The notes below the pieces were generated by a model. The model worked only from the letters and a program-made list of their open reading frames with translations, was not told where the DNA came from and made no database searches. Of a stretch of DNA of 64,000 nt, positions 1 through 7,642 are shown in pieces. The position numbers and the translations under genes are program-made. The stretch is from Flavobacterium urocaniciphilum (GTDB lineage Bacteria > Bacteroidota > Bacteroidia > Flavobacteriales > Flavobacteriaceae), in contig NZ_FOEI01000006.1 of assembly GCF_900110615.1 (NCBI RefSeq), positions 62,001-126,000 of the forward strand, written 5' to 3'. The first letter of the stretch is position 1. Every line of letters starts with the position of its first letter.

Positions 1-638
1 TCTGGAATTTTCGCATAACCATACACTACATAAGGTTTGTTTTTGGTCCAATGCAATTCGTCGCCGTTGGTTGGGTCGGTGTGACTTAAATTGGTTCCTG
101 TTATGTCAATCGGATTTCCATCACCATCCACACCTAAATTAATTTGTTCGTACGTATAATTATTCGGACTACCCGTTCTTTCAGGATAAATGAAAACCGC
201 ATCTTGAATTAAGGTTACTAATTCTACTTTTTGGAAATTTACTGAATTTCCAAATTCAATTCTGTCGGTATATAAAAAATCAGTTGGATTGGCATCCGCT
301 ACATCTGCAGTAACTTCAATAAAAACAAACATGCTGTCTTTAGCTAATAACTCTACGTTTTGAAATTCTTTTCCCGGAACGCCATCTACCATTAATCGGT
401 ATTTTGAGGCTTGTCCTTTTCCTAATCGAACATTAGGAATTGAAATGTTTTTGTCGCTCGTATTATATACTTTTAAGGTGTAAGTACTCGAACCAATATT
501 TGTGAAAACCGTATCTAAATAAACCGTTTCTTTCGAAAAACGAAGTTCTCCAATGCTCGATTCAAAATCAAGCTCGTTTCTACAAGAAGTAACAAAAAGT
601 AAGGTAAATAGACTTAAAATTAAATATAGTTGACGCAT
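1..638 (-). CDS. lipoprotein, 3' end outside window (beta-helix type surface protein?)
   Basis: An open frame runs from an ATG at 638 (minus strand) off the left edge, giving 212 complete codons. The N-terminus is a lipoprotein signal: MRQLYLILSLFTLLFVTSC, with the lipobox Cys at residue 19, so the mature protein should be lipid-anchored in the envelope. The following ~190 residues are rich in beta-forming and Asn/Asp residues, with phrases such as SIGELRFSKETVYLDTVF that resemble N-terminal parts of Flavobacteriaceae lipoproteins ending in a right-handed beta-helix. The C-terminal part is missing, so the beta-helix is an inference from family memory only. It is divergent from the thioesterase gene at 887. 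No function can be assigned. Confidence 0.8.
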   Translation of the reverse strand, partial: MRQLYLILSLFTLLFVTSCRNELDFESSIGELRFSKETVYLDTVFTNIGSSTYTLKVYNTSDKNISIPNVRLGKGQASKYRLMVDGVPGKEFQNVELLAKDSMFVFIEVTADVADANPTDFLYTDRIEFGNSVNFQKVELVTLIQDAVFIYPERTGSPNNYTYEQINLGVDGDGNPIDITGTNLSHTDPTNGDELHWTKNKPYVVYGYAKIP

Positions 639-665
639 TTTTGTGATTTTTTATTTTTTTATTTC

Positions 666-802
666 GCCACGAAATCGAAGATTCAGCAAAGTTAATTGTC
701 GAATTTTTTTAATTTTAAAATTGTGAATTTATTTCGAATTAATTATCTACAAAGTCGATACAAATCAAATTTTGACAAATTTTTAATTCGTGAATTCGTG
801 GC
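666..802. repeat. imperfect inverted-repeat intergenic element
   Basis: The 248-bp gap between the divergent genes holds GCCACGAA at 666-673 and its complement TTCGTGGC at 795-802, with further partial pairing inside the arms (GAATTC-type sequence). It looks like a degenerate dispersed intergenic repeat. No ORF is convincing here. Confidence 0.4.
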
Positions 803-863
803 AACAAAATCTATAACGAAAAAAAGCAGCTTTTCTTATGCTTTTATTCGAAATATTAATTTG

Positions 864-871
864 TAACTTTG
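864..871 (+). promoter_or_regulatory. probable -7 promoter box for the menaquinone pair
   Basis: TAACTTTG fits the Bacteroidota -7 consensus TAnnTTTG and lies 15 bases before the ATG at 887. No TTG is found at the expected -33 distance, so the assignment rests on the -7 box alone. Confidence 0.5.
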
Positions 872-886
872 TAAAAATAACGATTT

Positions 887-1312
887 ATGTTTAATAAAGA
901 AGAATTTTTAAAACTTTGTAACGAGTGGTCTAAAAACACTTTGATGCAAACGCTTGAAATTGAGTATATTGATGCAGGTGAGGATTTTTTAAAAGCTCAA
1001 ATGCCTGTAAATTCTAGAGTACACCAACCAATGGGTTTATTACACGGTGGTGCTACAGTTGCATTAGCAGAAAGTGTGGGTAGTGCAGCTTCTTTAATGT
1101 TTATTAATCCAGAAAAACAAGAAGTACGTGGTATTGAAATTAGCGCCAATCATTTACGAAGTAAGCGTGAAGGTATGGTGTATTGTACGGCGAAAATTAT
1201 CCATAAAGGAGCAAGTATTCATTTGTGGGAAATTAAAATTGTGGATGAAAACGACAAATTAATTTCTTTATGCAAATTGTCTAATATGGTTTTATCTAGA
1301 AGAGATCGATAA
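887..1312 (+). CDS. PaaI-family hotdog thioesterase, probable DHNA-CoA thioesterase
   Basis: The 141-residue protein is a single hotdog-fold acyl-CoA thioesterase of the PaaI/YbgC group. The hallmark is the HQPMGLLHGGATVALAES segment (residues 46-63), where HGG caps the long helix and the acidic residue near its end is catalytic in the family. It shares its last base with the start codon of the next gene, an isochorismate synthase, so the two are translated together. That context suggests hydrolysis of 1,4-dihydroxy-2-naphthoyl-CoA in menaquinone synthesis (MenI role). The family assignment is firm; the substrate is inferred from the neighbour. Other possible substrates are phenylacetyl-CoA-type thioesters, but no phenylacetate genes are seen nearby. 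Confidence 0.85.
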   Translation: MFNKEEFLKLCNEWSKNTLMQTLEIEYIDAGEDFLKAQMPVNSRVHQPMGLLHGGATVALAESVGSAASLMFINPEKQEVRGIEISANHLRSKREGMVYCTAKIIHKGASIHLWEIKIVDENDKLISLCKLSNMVLSRRDR

Positions 1313-2364
1313 TGAAATTATTAGACAAAGCCACTTCAAATTTTAATAAGCAATTGCCTTTTGTTTTGTATGCCAAACCAAATGAGCAGATATTGCATGG
1401 TTTTTTTCAAGAAAATGATGCATTACATGTTTTTGAAAATCAAAGTGGATTTGTTTTTTCGAGTTTTTACAACCAAACGAATGTTGTTTTTCCAGAATCA
1501 GAATCTGAAATTTTTCAAGAAGAAATAAATGTTGAAATTGAAGATGCTTCAGCTTTAATTGAAAATGAATTGGACGAAAATGCCCAGTATTCTTTTAAAA
1601 GTATCGTTCGAAAAGCGGTTGCAGAAATAGAAAAAGGTAGTTTTGAAAAAGTAGTGTTGTCTCGAAAAATTGAAATTTCTCAAACGGTTGATTTTATAAA
1701 ATCGTATCAGAAATTGTTAATCAGCTATCCAACTGCCTTTCGTTATGTATGGTTTCATCCAAAAGTAGGAATGTGGATGGGAGCAACTCCTGAACAATTA
1801 GCTAAAATAAATAATAAGACTTTTGAAACGGTTGCATTAGCCGGAACCCAAGTGTTTTCTGAAAATATACTTTGGCAAGAAAAGGAACAAGTAGAACAGC
1901 AATTAGTTACCGATTATATTAAAAACAGAATAGGAAATTTTGTAGATAATTTAGCAGTTTCTGATACATACACACATAGAGCCGGTAATTTAGTGCATTT
2001 GAAATCGGATATTTCTGGAGAATTAAAACCTTCTTTTTCTGAAATCGAAGTTATACAAGCCATACATCCAACTTCTGCAGTGTGCGGAATGCCTTTGCAA
2101 GCAGCCAGAAATTTCATTTTAGAACATGAAAATTATAATAGAAATTATTATTCCGGATTTTTAGGCGAATTTCAAATACAAGAACAAACCAATTTATTTG
2201 TAAATTTGAGATGTTGCGAAATTTTCAATGACAATATCAAAAATCAAAATAAAGTGAATATTTATGTAGGTTGCGGAATTACAAAAGATAGTAACGCGAA
2301 TAAAGAATTTATTGAAACTGAAAATAAAGCGAAAACAATTTTAAGAGTCTTAGTTTTTAAGTAA
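1312..2364 (+). CDS. menF: isochorismate synthase
   Basis: This 350-residue chorismate-binding enzyme would turn chorismate into isochorismate, the first committed step of menaquinone (or siderophore) synthesis. The C-terminal two thirds carry the family signatures: FEKVVLSRKIEIS, MWMGATPEQLA, TVALAGTQ, HLKSDISGEL, the IHPTSAVCGMP segment, the YSGFLGEF stretch, and YVGCGITKDSNANKEFIETE, which supplies the Mg-binding acidic residues. Length is at the short end for MenF/EntC/DhbC and the N-terminal region is divergent, as usual for this family. The upstream thioesterase overlaps by one base (TAATG). Linkage to a hotdog thioesterase favours MenF over EntC; no siderophore NRPS genes are present. 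The stop codon is also the first unit of an 8-bp tandem array. Confidence 0.9.
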   Translation: MKLLDKATSNFNKQLPFVLYAKPNEQILHGFFQENDALHVFENQSGFVFSSFYNQTNVVFPESESEIFQEEINVEIEDASALIENELDENAQYSFKSIVRKAVAEIEKGSFEKVVLSRKIEISQTVDFIKSYQKLLISYPTAFRYVWFHPKVGMWMGATPEQLAKINNKTFETVALAGTQVFSENILWQEKEQVEQQLVTDYIKNRIGNFVDNLAVSDTYTHRAGNLVHLKSDISGELKPSFSEIEVIQAIHPTSAVCGMPLQAARNFILEHENYNRNYYSGFLGEFQIQEQTNLFVNLRCCEIFNDNIKNQNKVNIYVGCGITKDSNANKEFIETENKAKTILRVLVFK

Positions 2365-2505
2365 CAAAGTAACAAAGAAACAAAGTAACAAAGAAGCAAA
2401 GAAGCAAAGAAACAAAGAAGCAAAGTAACAAAGAAACAAAGAAACAAAGCAACAAAGAAGCAAAGAAACAAAGAAGCAAAGAAACAAAGAAACAAAGAAG
2501 CAAAG
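2362..2505. repeat. 18-copy tandem repeat of an 8-bp unit
   Basis: Eighteen uninterrupted copies of (T/A/C)A(A/G)CAAAG fill 144 bp exactly. Variation is confined to the first and third bases (TAACAAAG, AAACAAAG, AAGCAAAG, CAACAAAG). The first unit starts with the TAA stop codon of menF. On the other strand the array reads as an artificial Leu/Phe/Cys-rich frame, which is not a gene. It is a microsatellite-like tract, probably grown by slippage. Confidence 0.97.
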
Positions 2506-2557
2506 AGATTCAAAAAGAAACACTGAAATTCTGTTTAAACGATTAATAATAACTTAG

Positions 2558-2565
2558 TAACTTTG
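2558..2565 (+). promoter_or_regulatory. probable -7 promoter box for bshB1
   Basis: TAACTTTG matches TAnnTTTG exactly and lies 31 bases before the bshB1 ATG. No TTG is seen at the usual -33 spacing, so this is a partial match. Confidence 0.45.
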
Positions 2566-2596
2566 AAACTATGTTGCTGAGTAACTCAAAATAACT

Positions 2597-3313
2597 ATGA
2601 AACTAGATATATTAGCATTCGGAGCGCATCCAGACGATATTGAATTAGGTTGTGCGGGAACTATTGCCAAAGAAATTTCCTTAGGTAAAAAAGTCGGAAT
2701 TGTCGATTTAACAAGAGGCGAATTAGGTACTCGTGGTACGGCACAAACTCGTGATGCTGAAGCTGCTGATGCCGCTAAAATATTAGGTGTTCATGTTCGT
2801 GAAAATCTAAATTTTAGAGATGGTTTTTTTGTAAATGATGAAGCGCATCAAATTGAAATAATAAAAATGATACGCAAATACCAACCTGAAATTGTATTGT
2901 GTAATGCTATTGCCGACCGTCATATCGATCATGGAAAAGGGAGTAAATTAGTAAGTGATGCTTGTTTTTTATCAGGTTTATCGAAAATTGAAACCGAATT
3001 AAATGGGGAAAAACAATCGCATTACCGACCAAAATTAGTGTATCATTATATACAATGGGTAACTATTGAACCCGACTTTGTTGTAGATATTTCTGGTTTT
3101 ATGGATAAGAAAATGGAGGCGGTTATGGCGTATAAAACGCAATTTTATGATCCGAATTCATCAGAACCGAACACGCCAATTACCTCAAAAAACTTTTTAG
3201 ACAGCATAAATTATCGTGCAATGGACCTTGGAAGGCTAGTAGGAGTCGATCATGCGGAAGGATTTACGGTTGAAAGATATTTGACTGTCAATAGTTTAAG
3301 TAATTTAATGTAA
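2597..3313 (+). CDS. bshB1: bacillithiol biosynthesis deacetylase BshB1
   Basis: The 238-residue protein is a PIG-L/LmbE-family zinc N-deacetylase. It should remove the acetyl group from GlcNAc-malate to give GlcN-malate, step two of bacillithiol synthesis. The zinc site AHPDD is at residues 10-14, the DLTRGELGTRGT segment at about 38-48, and the second metal motif DRHIDH at 107-112. Length is normal for BshB1. It appears monocistronic, followed by tRNA-His. The next enzyme of the pathway, BshC, is encoded 13.6 kb away at 16959-18539, which supports a bacillithiol role over other PIG-L substrates. BshA is not in this window. Confidence 0.92.
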   Translation: MKLDILAFGAHPDDIELGCAGTIAKEISLGKKVGIVDLTRGELGTRGTAQTRDAEAADAAKILGVHVRENLNFRDGFFVNDEAHQIEIIKMIRKYQPEIVLCNAIADRHIDHGKGSKLVSDACFLSGLSKIETELNGEKQSHYRPKLVYHYIQWVTIEPDFVVDISGFMDKKMEAVMAYKTQFYDPNSSEPNTPITSKNFLDSINYRAMDLGRLVGVDHAEGFTVERYLTVNSLSNLM

Positions 3314-3331
3314 AAAAGTAAAAAAATATTT

Positions 3332-3360
3332 TTGCAATATGTAATAAACCACTATATTTG
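3332..3360 (+). promoter_or_regulatory. promoter of tRNA-His
   Basis: TTG at 3332-3334, an 18-base spacer, then TATATTTG at 3353-3360. This is a complete match to the Bacteroidota sigma-A promoter (TTG, N17-23, TAnnTTTG), ending 17 bases before the tRNA. Confidence 0.85.
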
Positions 3361-3377
3361 CACCCGTATTTATACAT

Positions 3378-3452
<75 letters not shown>

Positions 3453-3454
3453 CT

Positions 3455-3484
3455 AAAGCCTCACAGAAATGTGAGGCTTTTTTT
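3455..3484 (+). terminator. rho-independent terminator after tRNA-His
   Basis: An 11-bp perfect stem (AAAGCCTCACA / TGTGAGGCTTT) with a GAAA loop is followed by a T run. It starts three bases after the tRNA end. Confidence 0.93.
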
Positions 3485-3538
3485 ATGTCTATTATTTAAA
3501 ACTAACTTTTTTTCAGTTAATTTGCGTATTATCAATAA

Positions 3539-4447
3539 ATGGAAATGCCAAACTGGAATACCTACATAAAAGAATATCAAAATTATTTGCGATTAGAACG
3601 CGGATTATCTGCGAATACGATTGAAAATTATAGTTTTGATATTGAGAAATTAGTTCATTTTCTTTCTCAAAATAATATTGATGTTTCTCCTGTTGCCATT
3701 TCGGATGAACAAGTCCAACAGTTTATTTATACGATTTCCACACAAGTTAATGCTCGAAGTCAATCGAGAATCATTTCAGGATTAAAAAGCTTTTTCAATT
3801 ACTTAATTTTTGAAGATTACCGAAAAGACACTCCTTTAGAATTAATTGAAGTGCCCAAAACGGGAAGAAAATTACCCGATACACTTTCAGTAGAAGAAAT
3901 TGATTTACTAATTGAAGCTATCGATTTAAGTACACCTGAAGGCGAAAGAAACCGCGCCATGCTCGAAACTTTATACAGTTGTGGTTTGCGTGTTTCAGAA
4001 TTGGTTACGTTAAAAATTTCCGATTTATTTTTCGATGAAGGTTTTATCAAAATAACCGGAAAAGGAAATAAACAACGCTTTGTTCCAATTGGGAATTCTA
4101 CTCAAAAGTTTATTTTAATATATAAAGAAGCCATTCGCTCGCATTTGAATATTCAAAAAGGTCATGAAGACACCTTATTTTTGAACCGTCGTGGTAAACA
4201 ATTAACACGAGCAATGGTATTTACCATCATTAAAGATTTAGCAGTTAAAATTGGGTTGAAAAAGACGATTTCTCCACACACATTCCGACATTCGTTTGCG
4301 ACACATTTACTAGAAAATGGTGCCGATTTACGTTCTATTCAGTTGATGTTAGGTCACGAATCAATTACCACTACAGAAATTTACATGCATTTAGACCGTA
4401 AGTTTTTAGCTGATGTTATGGAGACATTTCATCCTAGAGCGAAATAG
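3539..4447 (+). CDS. xerD: tyrosine recombinase XerD
   Basis: The 302-residue protein has the two-domain form of XerC/XerD chromosome-dimer recombinases: an N-terminal SAM-like DNA-binding domain (about 1-100) and a C-terminal catalytic domain. All six catalytic residues can be placed: R151 (SCGLRVSEL), K175 (GKGNKQR), H247 and R250 (HTFRHSFATH), H273 (LGHESITTTE) and nucleophile Y282 (IYMH). Length is as expected for Xer proteins, and there is no integrase extension or adjacent mobile-element cargo, so a housekeeping role is more likely than a transposon integrase. ATG at 3545 is an alternative start two codons in. Confidence 0.9.
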   Translation: MEMPNWNTYIKEYQNYLRLERGLSANTIENYSFDIEKLVHFLSQNNIDVSPVAISDEQVQQFIYTISTQVNARSQSRIISGLKSFFNYLIFEDYRKDTPLELIEVPKTGRKLPDTLSVEEIDLLIEAIDLSTPEGERNRAMLETLYSCGLRVSELVTLKISDLFFDEGFIKITGKGNKQRFVPIGNSTQKFILIYKEAIRSHLNIQKGHEDTLFLNRRGKQLTRAMVFTIIKDLAVKIGLKKTISPHTFRHSFATHLLENGADLRSIQLMLGHESITTTEIYMHLDRKFLADVMETFHPRAK

Positions 4448-4457
4448 GTTTTGAACT

Positions 4458-4746
4458 AAACATATAAGTCATATAAGTTTTATTTTTAAAGTTTTTCTTA
4501 AAGTAAGTTTAAGTTCACTTAAGTTTAGATTTTTGCTATGTTCATTATTTCAAGCGAAGCGTCTTACTATTTTATCCAATTTATTTTAGCCTATGTGGTA
4601 AAAAGAAAAAACTTAAATGGTTTATATGTTTGAAATTTCACACATTCAAGCTATGTTTGCTATTTTAAGCGAAGCGCATTTATCCACAATCAAAATTATT
4701 TTAGCCTATGTGGTAAAAAGAAAAAACTTATAAGACTTATATGTTT
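4458..4746. repeat. MITE-like intergenic element with inverted ends and an internal tandem duplication
   Basis: The entire gap between xerD and the convergent aminotransferase is one structured unit. Its ends are 23-bp inverted repeats (4458-4480 and 4724-4746) matching at 22 of 23 positions. Inside are two copies of a ~99-bp block at 4535-4633 and 4650-4748, spaced 115 bp; they share a 35-base identical stretch (4581-4615 and 4696-4730) and an AAGCGAAGCG motif. A degenerate third version of the end sequence lies at 4609-4631, at the end of the first block. No coding frame is evident. It resembles a non-autonomous element, but no target duplication was identified. Confidence 0.75.
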
Positions 4747-4750
4747 AAAG

Positions 4751-5878
4751 TTAAATCCTACATAGTTTTTCAGCTGCAGCAATCAATGTTTCGTCTGTTT
4801 TAGCAAAACAAAAACGTAGCATTTGTCTGTCGGTATGATCATTATAAAAAACAGAAATTGGAATAGCTGCTACTCCATGTTTTTGAATTAAAGCTGTAGC
4901 AAAATCAACATCATTTATATCAGAAATCGATTTGTAATTTACTACTTGAAAATACGTTCCATCACAAGGCAATAATTCGAAACGACTCTCTTTTAACAAG
5001 CTTTGAAACAAATCTCTTTTGCGCAAATACATTTTAGAAATTTCACTAAAATCTACAATGTTAAGATATTGAGAAATAACATGTTGTGAAAAACTATTCA
5101 CACTGAAAACCAAAAACTGATGCACTTTTTTCATTTCTTGCATTAGGTTTTCTGGAGCAATTAAATAACCTACTTTCCAACCCGTAACATGTAACGATTT
5201 TCCAAAAGAAGAAGCAATTATGGTACGATGTTTTAATTTATCTCTAGTATTGAAAGAAATATGAGGCTGTGAAAAGGAAATGTATTCATACACTTCATCG
5301 CTTAAAACTAAAATATCGGGGTGTTTTTCTAAAATCGTTTCCAAGTTTTCAAAATCTAGTGCTTTCCAAACTTTTCCTGTCGGATTGTGAGGATTATTGA
5401 CCACAATCATTTTAGTTTTTGGACTAATTGCCGCTTCAATTTTGTTGAAATTTGGCGTATAATCATCATTTAAAGAAACTCGAATGGGTGTGCCACTTGC
5501 CACTAAAACAGAAGGTTCGTAACTATCATAACTTGGATCTAAAATTAGCACTTCATCACCATGTGAAATAAACGTATTTATGGCTGTATAAATTCCTTGA
5601 GTAGCTCCTGCAGTAATTAAAATCTCGGTATTCGGATTGACTTTTCTAGCATATTCTTTTTCCGTTTGTCGTGCAATTTTCTCCAATAATGAAGGTAAAC
5701 CCGCCATCGGAGTATATTGATGAATGTTCTCTTTTAAAATGTTTTCAGAGATTTTTATAAGTCTTTCATCTTCTGGAAAATTTGGAAATCCTTGAGATAA
5801 ATTAATTGCTCCGTATTGATTGGCTAACTGCGACATCACAGAGAAAATGCTAGTTGTTATGTTGGGTAATTTTGACAT
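4751..5878 (-). CDS. PLP-dependent methionine aminotransferase (YbdL-like)
   Basis: The 375-residue protein is a class I/II (fold type I) aminotransferase. Visible marks are INLSQGFPNFP near residue 30, the cofactor-binding NNPHNPTGKVW (161-171), SDEVYEY (193-199), and the PLP lysine K227 in IASSFGKSLHVTGWKVGY. The SFGK-x4-TGWKVGY form with the GFPNF start is typical of the methionine/kynurenine aminotransferase group (YbdL, KAT). The likely reaction is transamination of methionine or aromatic amino acids with a keto acid in the cytoplasm. Substrate preference cannot be read from sequence alone. It is a single gene on the minus strand, convergent with xerD. Confidence 0.85.
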   Translation of the reverse strand: MSKLPNITTSIFSVMSQLANQYGAINLSQGFPNFPEDERLIKISENILKENIHQYTPMAGLPSLLEKIARQTEKEYARKVNPNTEILITAGATQGIYTAINTFISHGDEVLILDPSYDSYEPSVLVASGTPIRVSLNDDYTPNFNKIEAAISPKTKMIVVNNPHNPTGKVWKALDFENLETILEKHPDILVLSDEVYEYISFSQPHISFNTRDKLKHRTIIASSFGKSLHVTGWKVGYLIAPENLMQEMKKVHQFLVFSVNSFSQHVISQYLNIVDFSEISKMYLRKRDLFQSLLKESRFELLPCDGTYFQVVNYKSISDINDVDFATALIQKHGVAAIPISVFYNDHTDRQMLRFCFAKTDETLIAAAEKLCRI

Positions 5879-5927
5879 GTTGTAAAGGTACTAAAATGGA
5901 AGTTTTTTAAAAAATATTAAATTTTAT

Positions 5928-5959
5928 TTGGAAAATTAAAAAAATAAGATAAATCTTTG
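5928..5959 (+). promoter_or_regulatory. probable promoter of the small transcript
   Basis: TTG at 5928-5930, a 21-base spacer, then AATCTTTG at 5952-5959, differing from TAnnTTTG in the first base. Transcription would begin roughly 30 bases before the small ORF. Confidence 0.55.
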
Positions 5960-5995
5960 TGTCAGAAAATTAATAACCTTTTAAACGAAGAAAAA

Positions 5996-6079
5996 ATGTT
6001 TGTATTTAAATCATTACCTCAAAGCTATGCATCAGTTGGAACTGATGAGGCTCTTCTTCGTGGCTATACGCAATCATAG
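5996..6079 (+). CDS. possible 27-residue peptide or small RNA gene
   Basis: An ATG ORF of 27 codons (it begins MFVFKSLPQSYASVG and ends LLRGYTQS) sits alone between its own promoter and a strong terminator. The bases before the ATG are A-rich (ACGAAGAAAAA), as common for translated Flavobacteriaceae genes. The ORF contains the palindrome CATCAGTT-GG-AACTGATG (6030-6047), and the sequence GCTAT(G/A)C recurs on both sides of it, so the unit may act as a structured RNA instead. I recognise no family. Peptide coding, leader RNA and regulatory RNA are all possible. Confidence 0.4.
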   Translation: MFVFKSLPQSYASVGTDEALLRGYTQS

Positions 6080-6096
6080 ATAAAACAAAATATATG

Positions 6097-6133
6097 AAAA
6101 AGCCCGAAGACAATTAGTTTCGGGCTTTTTTTT
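6097..6133 (+). terminator. rho-independent terminator of the small transcript
   Basis: Stem AAGCCCGAA / TTCGGGCTT with a ~10-base loop followed by a run of T. It closes the small transcription unit 18 bases after the 27-codon ORF, well before rtcB. Confidence 0.9.
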
Positions 6134-6249
6134 GTCAATTCTAGATCCTTCAAAAAATTTCCCGAAACGTTTCAAAGTTATGCAATGTGCTAAAACAATG
6201 CCTTTTTGGTTGGTTTAGTTCAATGTTATGAATCATTTTTAAAATAATC

Positions 6250-7641
6250 ATGGGAAATAAACTATCTGGGAAAGACTTAATCAAATTAGGCTTCCCAAAA
6301 AATAATGCTATAAACATTGCCTTAGGGCAAATTAATAGATATCGAAAAAGAGAAAAAAAGGAAAGAATATTAAACGAAGCCAAACAAGTATTATTAAATC
6401 CGGAGCAATACAAAGGCGATGGGACTTGGGGAAAAGTGGTGGAAGGTTTAATCAATCCCGTTCAAGTGAAATTCAACGAATTGAAAACCACTCGAGCACC
6501 TTTTTCCATCTTTGGAGAAAACGAAATTGATGATCAAGCAAAGTTTCAATTGTATGATGCTCTAAAATTGCCAATTTCAGTTAAAGGGGCTTTAATGCCC
6601 GATGCACATTCTGGTTATGGATTGCCAATTGGCGGGGTTTTAGCCACAGATAATGCGGTAATTCCATATGGAGTAGGAGTAGATATCGGTTGTAGAATGA
6701 GCTTGTCGATTTTCGATTTGCCAGCGTCTTTTTTCAAAGGGAAAGACCATCAATTGCAAGCGATTTTGAAAGACAATACCAAATTCGGAATGACTGAAAC
6801 GCATAAAGTAAAAGCGGATCATGAGGTTTTTTATCGAGACGAATTTAAAACGATTCCATTGGTAAAACAATTGTTAGACAAAGCATACAAGCAATTAGGT
6901 TCATCTGGAGGAGGCAATCATTTTGTAGAATTCGGAATTGTGAAATTAGACAATCCGTTGCCAGAATGGAAATTAGAAGCTAAAGAATACGTTGCGGTTT
7001 TATCACACAGCGGTTCACGTGGATTGGGTGCAAATATTGCAAAACATTACACGTATTTAGCTAGTAAACAATGTCCGTTACCGAAGAATGTTCAGCATTT
7101 AGCATGGCTCGATTTGAACACACATGACGGTCAAGAATATTGGATGGCTATGAATTTAGCTGGTGATTATGCAAAGGCTTGTCACGAAGATATTCATAGA
7201 AGAATTGCTAAAGCGTTAGGAAAACGAATTGTGGTTACGATTGAAAATCATCACAATTTTGCTTGGAAAGAACAAGTAGATGGTAAAGAATGTATTGTGC
7301 ACCGAAAAGGAGCTACGCCAGCGGCAAAAGGACAATTGGGAATTATTCCAGGTTCAATGACGGCGCCAGGATTTATCGTTATGGGTAAAGGAAACGAAGA
7401 CAGTTTACAATCGGCTTCTCATGGAGCTGGACGTTTGTTTTCGAGAGCGAAATGCAAAGCTACTTTTACTCAAAGTCAGATTAAAAAAGTCTTGTCAGAT
7501 AACGAGGTAACGTTAATTGGAGGAAATATTGATGAAGCACCAATGGCGTATAAAAACATTCATACGGTAATGAATTTGCAAACAGAATTAGTAGACGTGT
7601 TGGGAACTTTCACGCCGAAAATTGTTAGAATGGACCGATAG
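6250..7641 (+). CDS. rtcB: RNA-splicing ligase RtcB (RtcB2-type, paired with PrfH)
   Basis: The 463-residue protein is a GTP- and Mn-dependent RNA ligase that joins 2',3'-cyclic phosphate or 3'-phosphate ends to 5'-OH ends. Core motifs are present: [21 protein letters not shown] with the metal ligand C148, [41 protein letters not shown] and SASHGAGR, where H391 corresponds to the guanylylated histidine. The N-terminus has an extra basic segment (to about residue 60) not found in short RtcB proteins. The gene directly precedes prfH with a single base between stop and ATG, which identifies the RtcB-PrfH repair module rather than a tRNA-splicing role. No archease or RtcR gene is seen. Confidence 0.95.
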   Translation: MGNKLSGKDLIKLGFPKNNAINIALGQINRYRKREKKERILNEAKQVLLNPEQYKGDGTWGKVVEGLINPVQVKFNELKTTRAPFSIFGENEIDDQAKFQLYDALKLPISVKGALMPDAHSGYGLPIGGVLATDNAVIPYGVGVDIGCRMSLSIFDLPASFFKGKDHQLQAILKDNTKFGMTETHKVKADHEVFYRDEFKTIPLVKQLLDKAYKQLGSSGGGNHFVEFGIVKLDNPLPEWKLEAKEYVAVLSHSGSRGLGANIAKHYTYLASKQCPLPKNVQHLAWLDLNTHDGQEYWMAMNLAGDYAKACHEDIHRRIAKALGKRIVVTIENHHNFAWKEQVDGKECIVHRKGATPAAKGQLGIIPGSMTAPGFIVMGKGNEDSLQSASHGAGRLFSRAKCKATFTQSQIKKVLSDNEVTLIGGNIDEAPMAYKNIHTVMNLQTELVDVLGTFTPKIVRMDR

Positions 7642-7642
7642 T

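Larger units (their letters stand above)
5879..6249. other. 371-bp intergenic region containing a small independent transcript
   Basis: The gap between the aminotransferase start and rtcB is not empty: it holds a promoter (5928-5959), a 27-codon ORF (5996-6079) with an 8-bp palindrome inside it, and a strong terminator (6097-6133). The last 116 bases before rtcB show no clear promoter of the TAnnTTTG type. Confidence 0.7.

Noticed and set aside
2362-2505. Possible CRISPR-like array
   Set aside because: The unit is 8 bp with no spacers; a plain tandem repeat.
2262-2513. Minus-strand 83-residue frame rich in Leu, Phe and Cys
   Set aside because: It is only the translation of the 8-bp tandem array plus part of menF antisense; no promoter or homologue-like sequence.
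3539-4746. XerD plus the neighbouring repeat as an integrative element
   Set aside because: XerD has the housekeeping form and size, and no cargo, excisionase or attachment-site duplication of tRNA-His is visible nearby.
6030-6060. CTGATGAG motif resembling the start of a hammerhead ribozyme core
   Set aside because: The GAAA half of the core and the flanking stems are missing.
7622-7642. TTG start extending PrfH by seven residues into rtcB
   Set aside because: The ATG at 7643 gives the usual PrfH N-terminus and a normal one-base gap.
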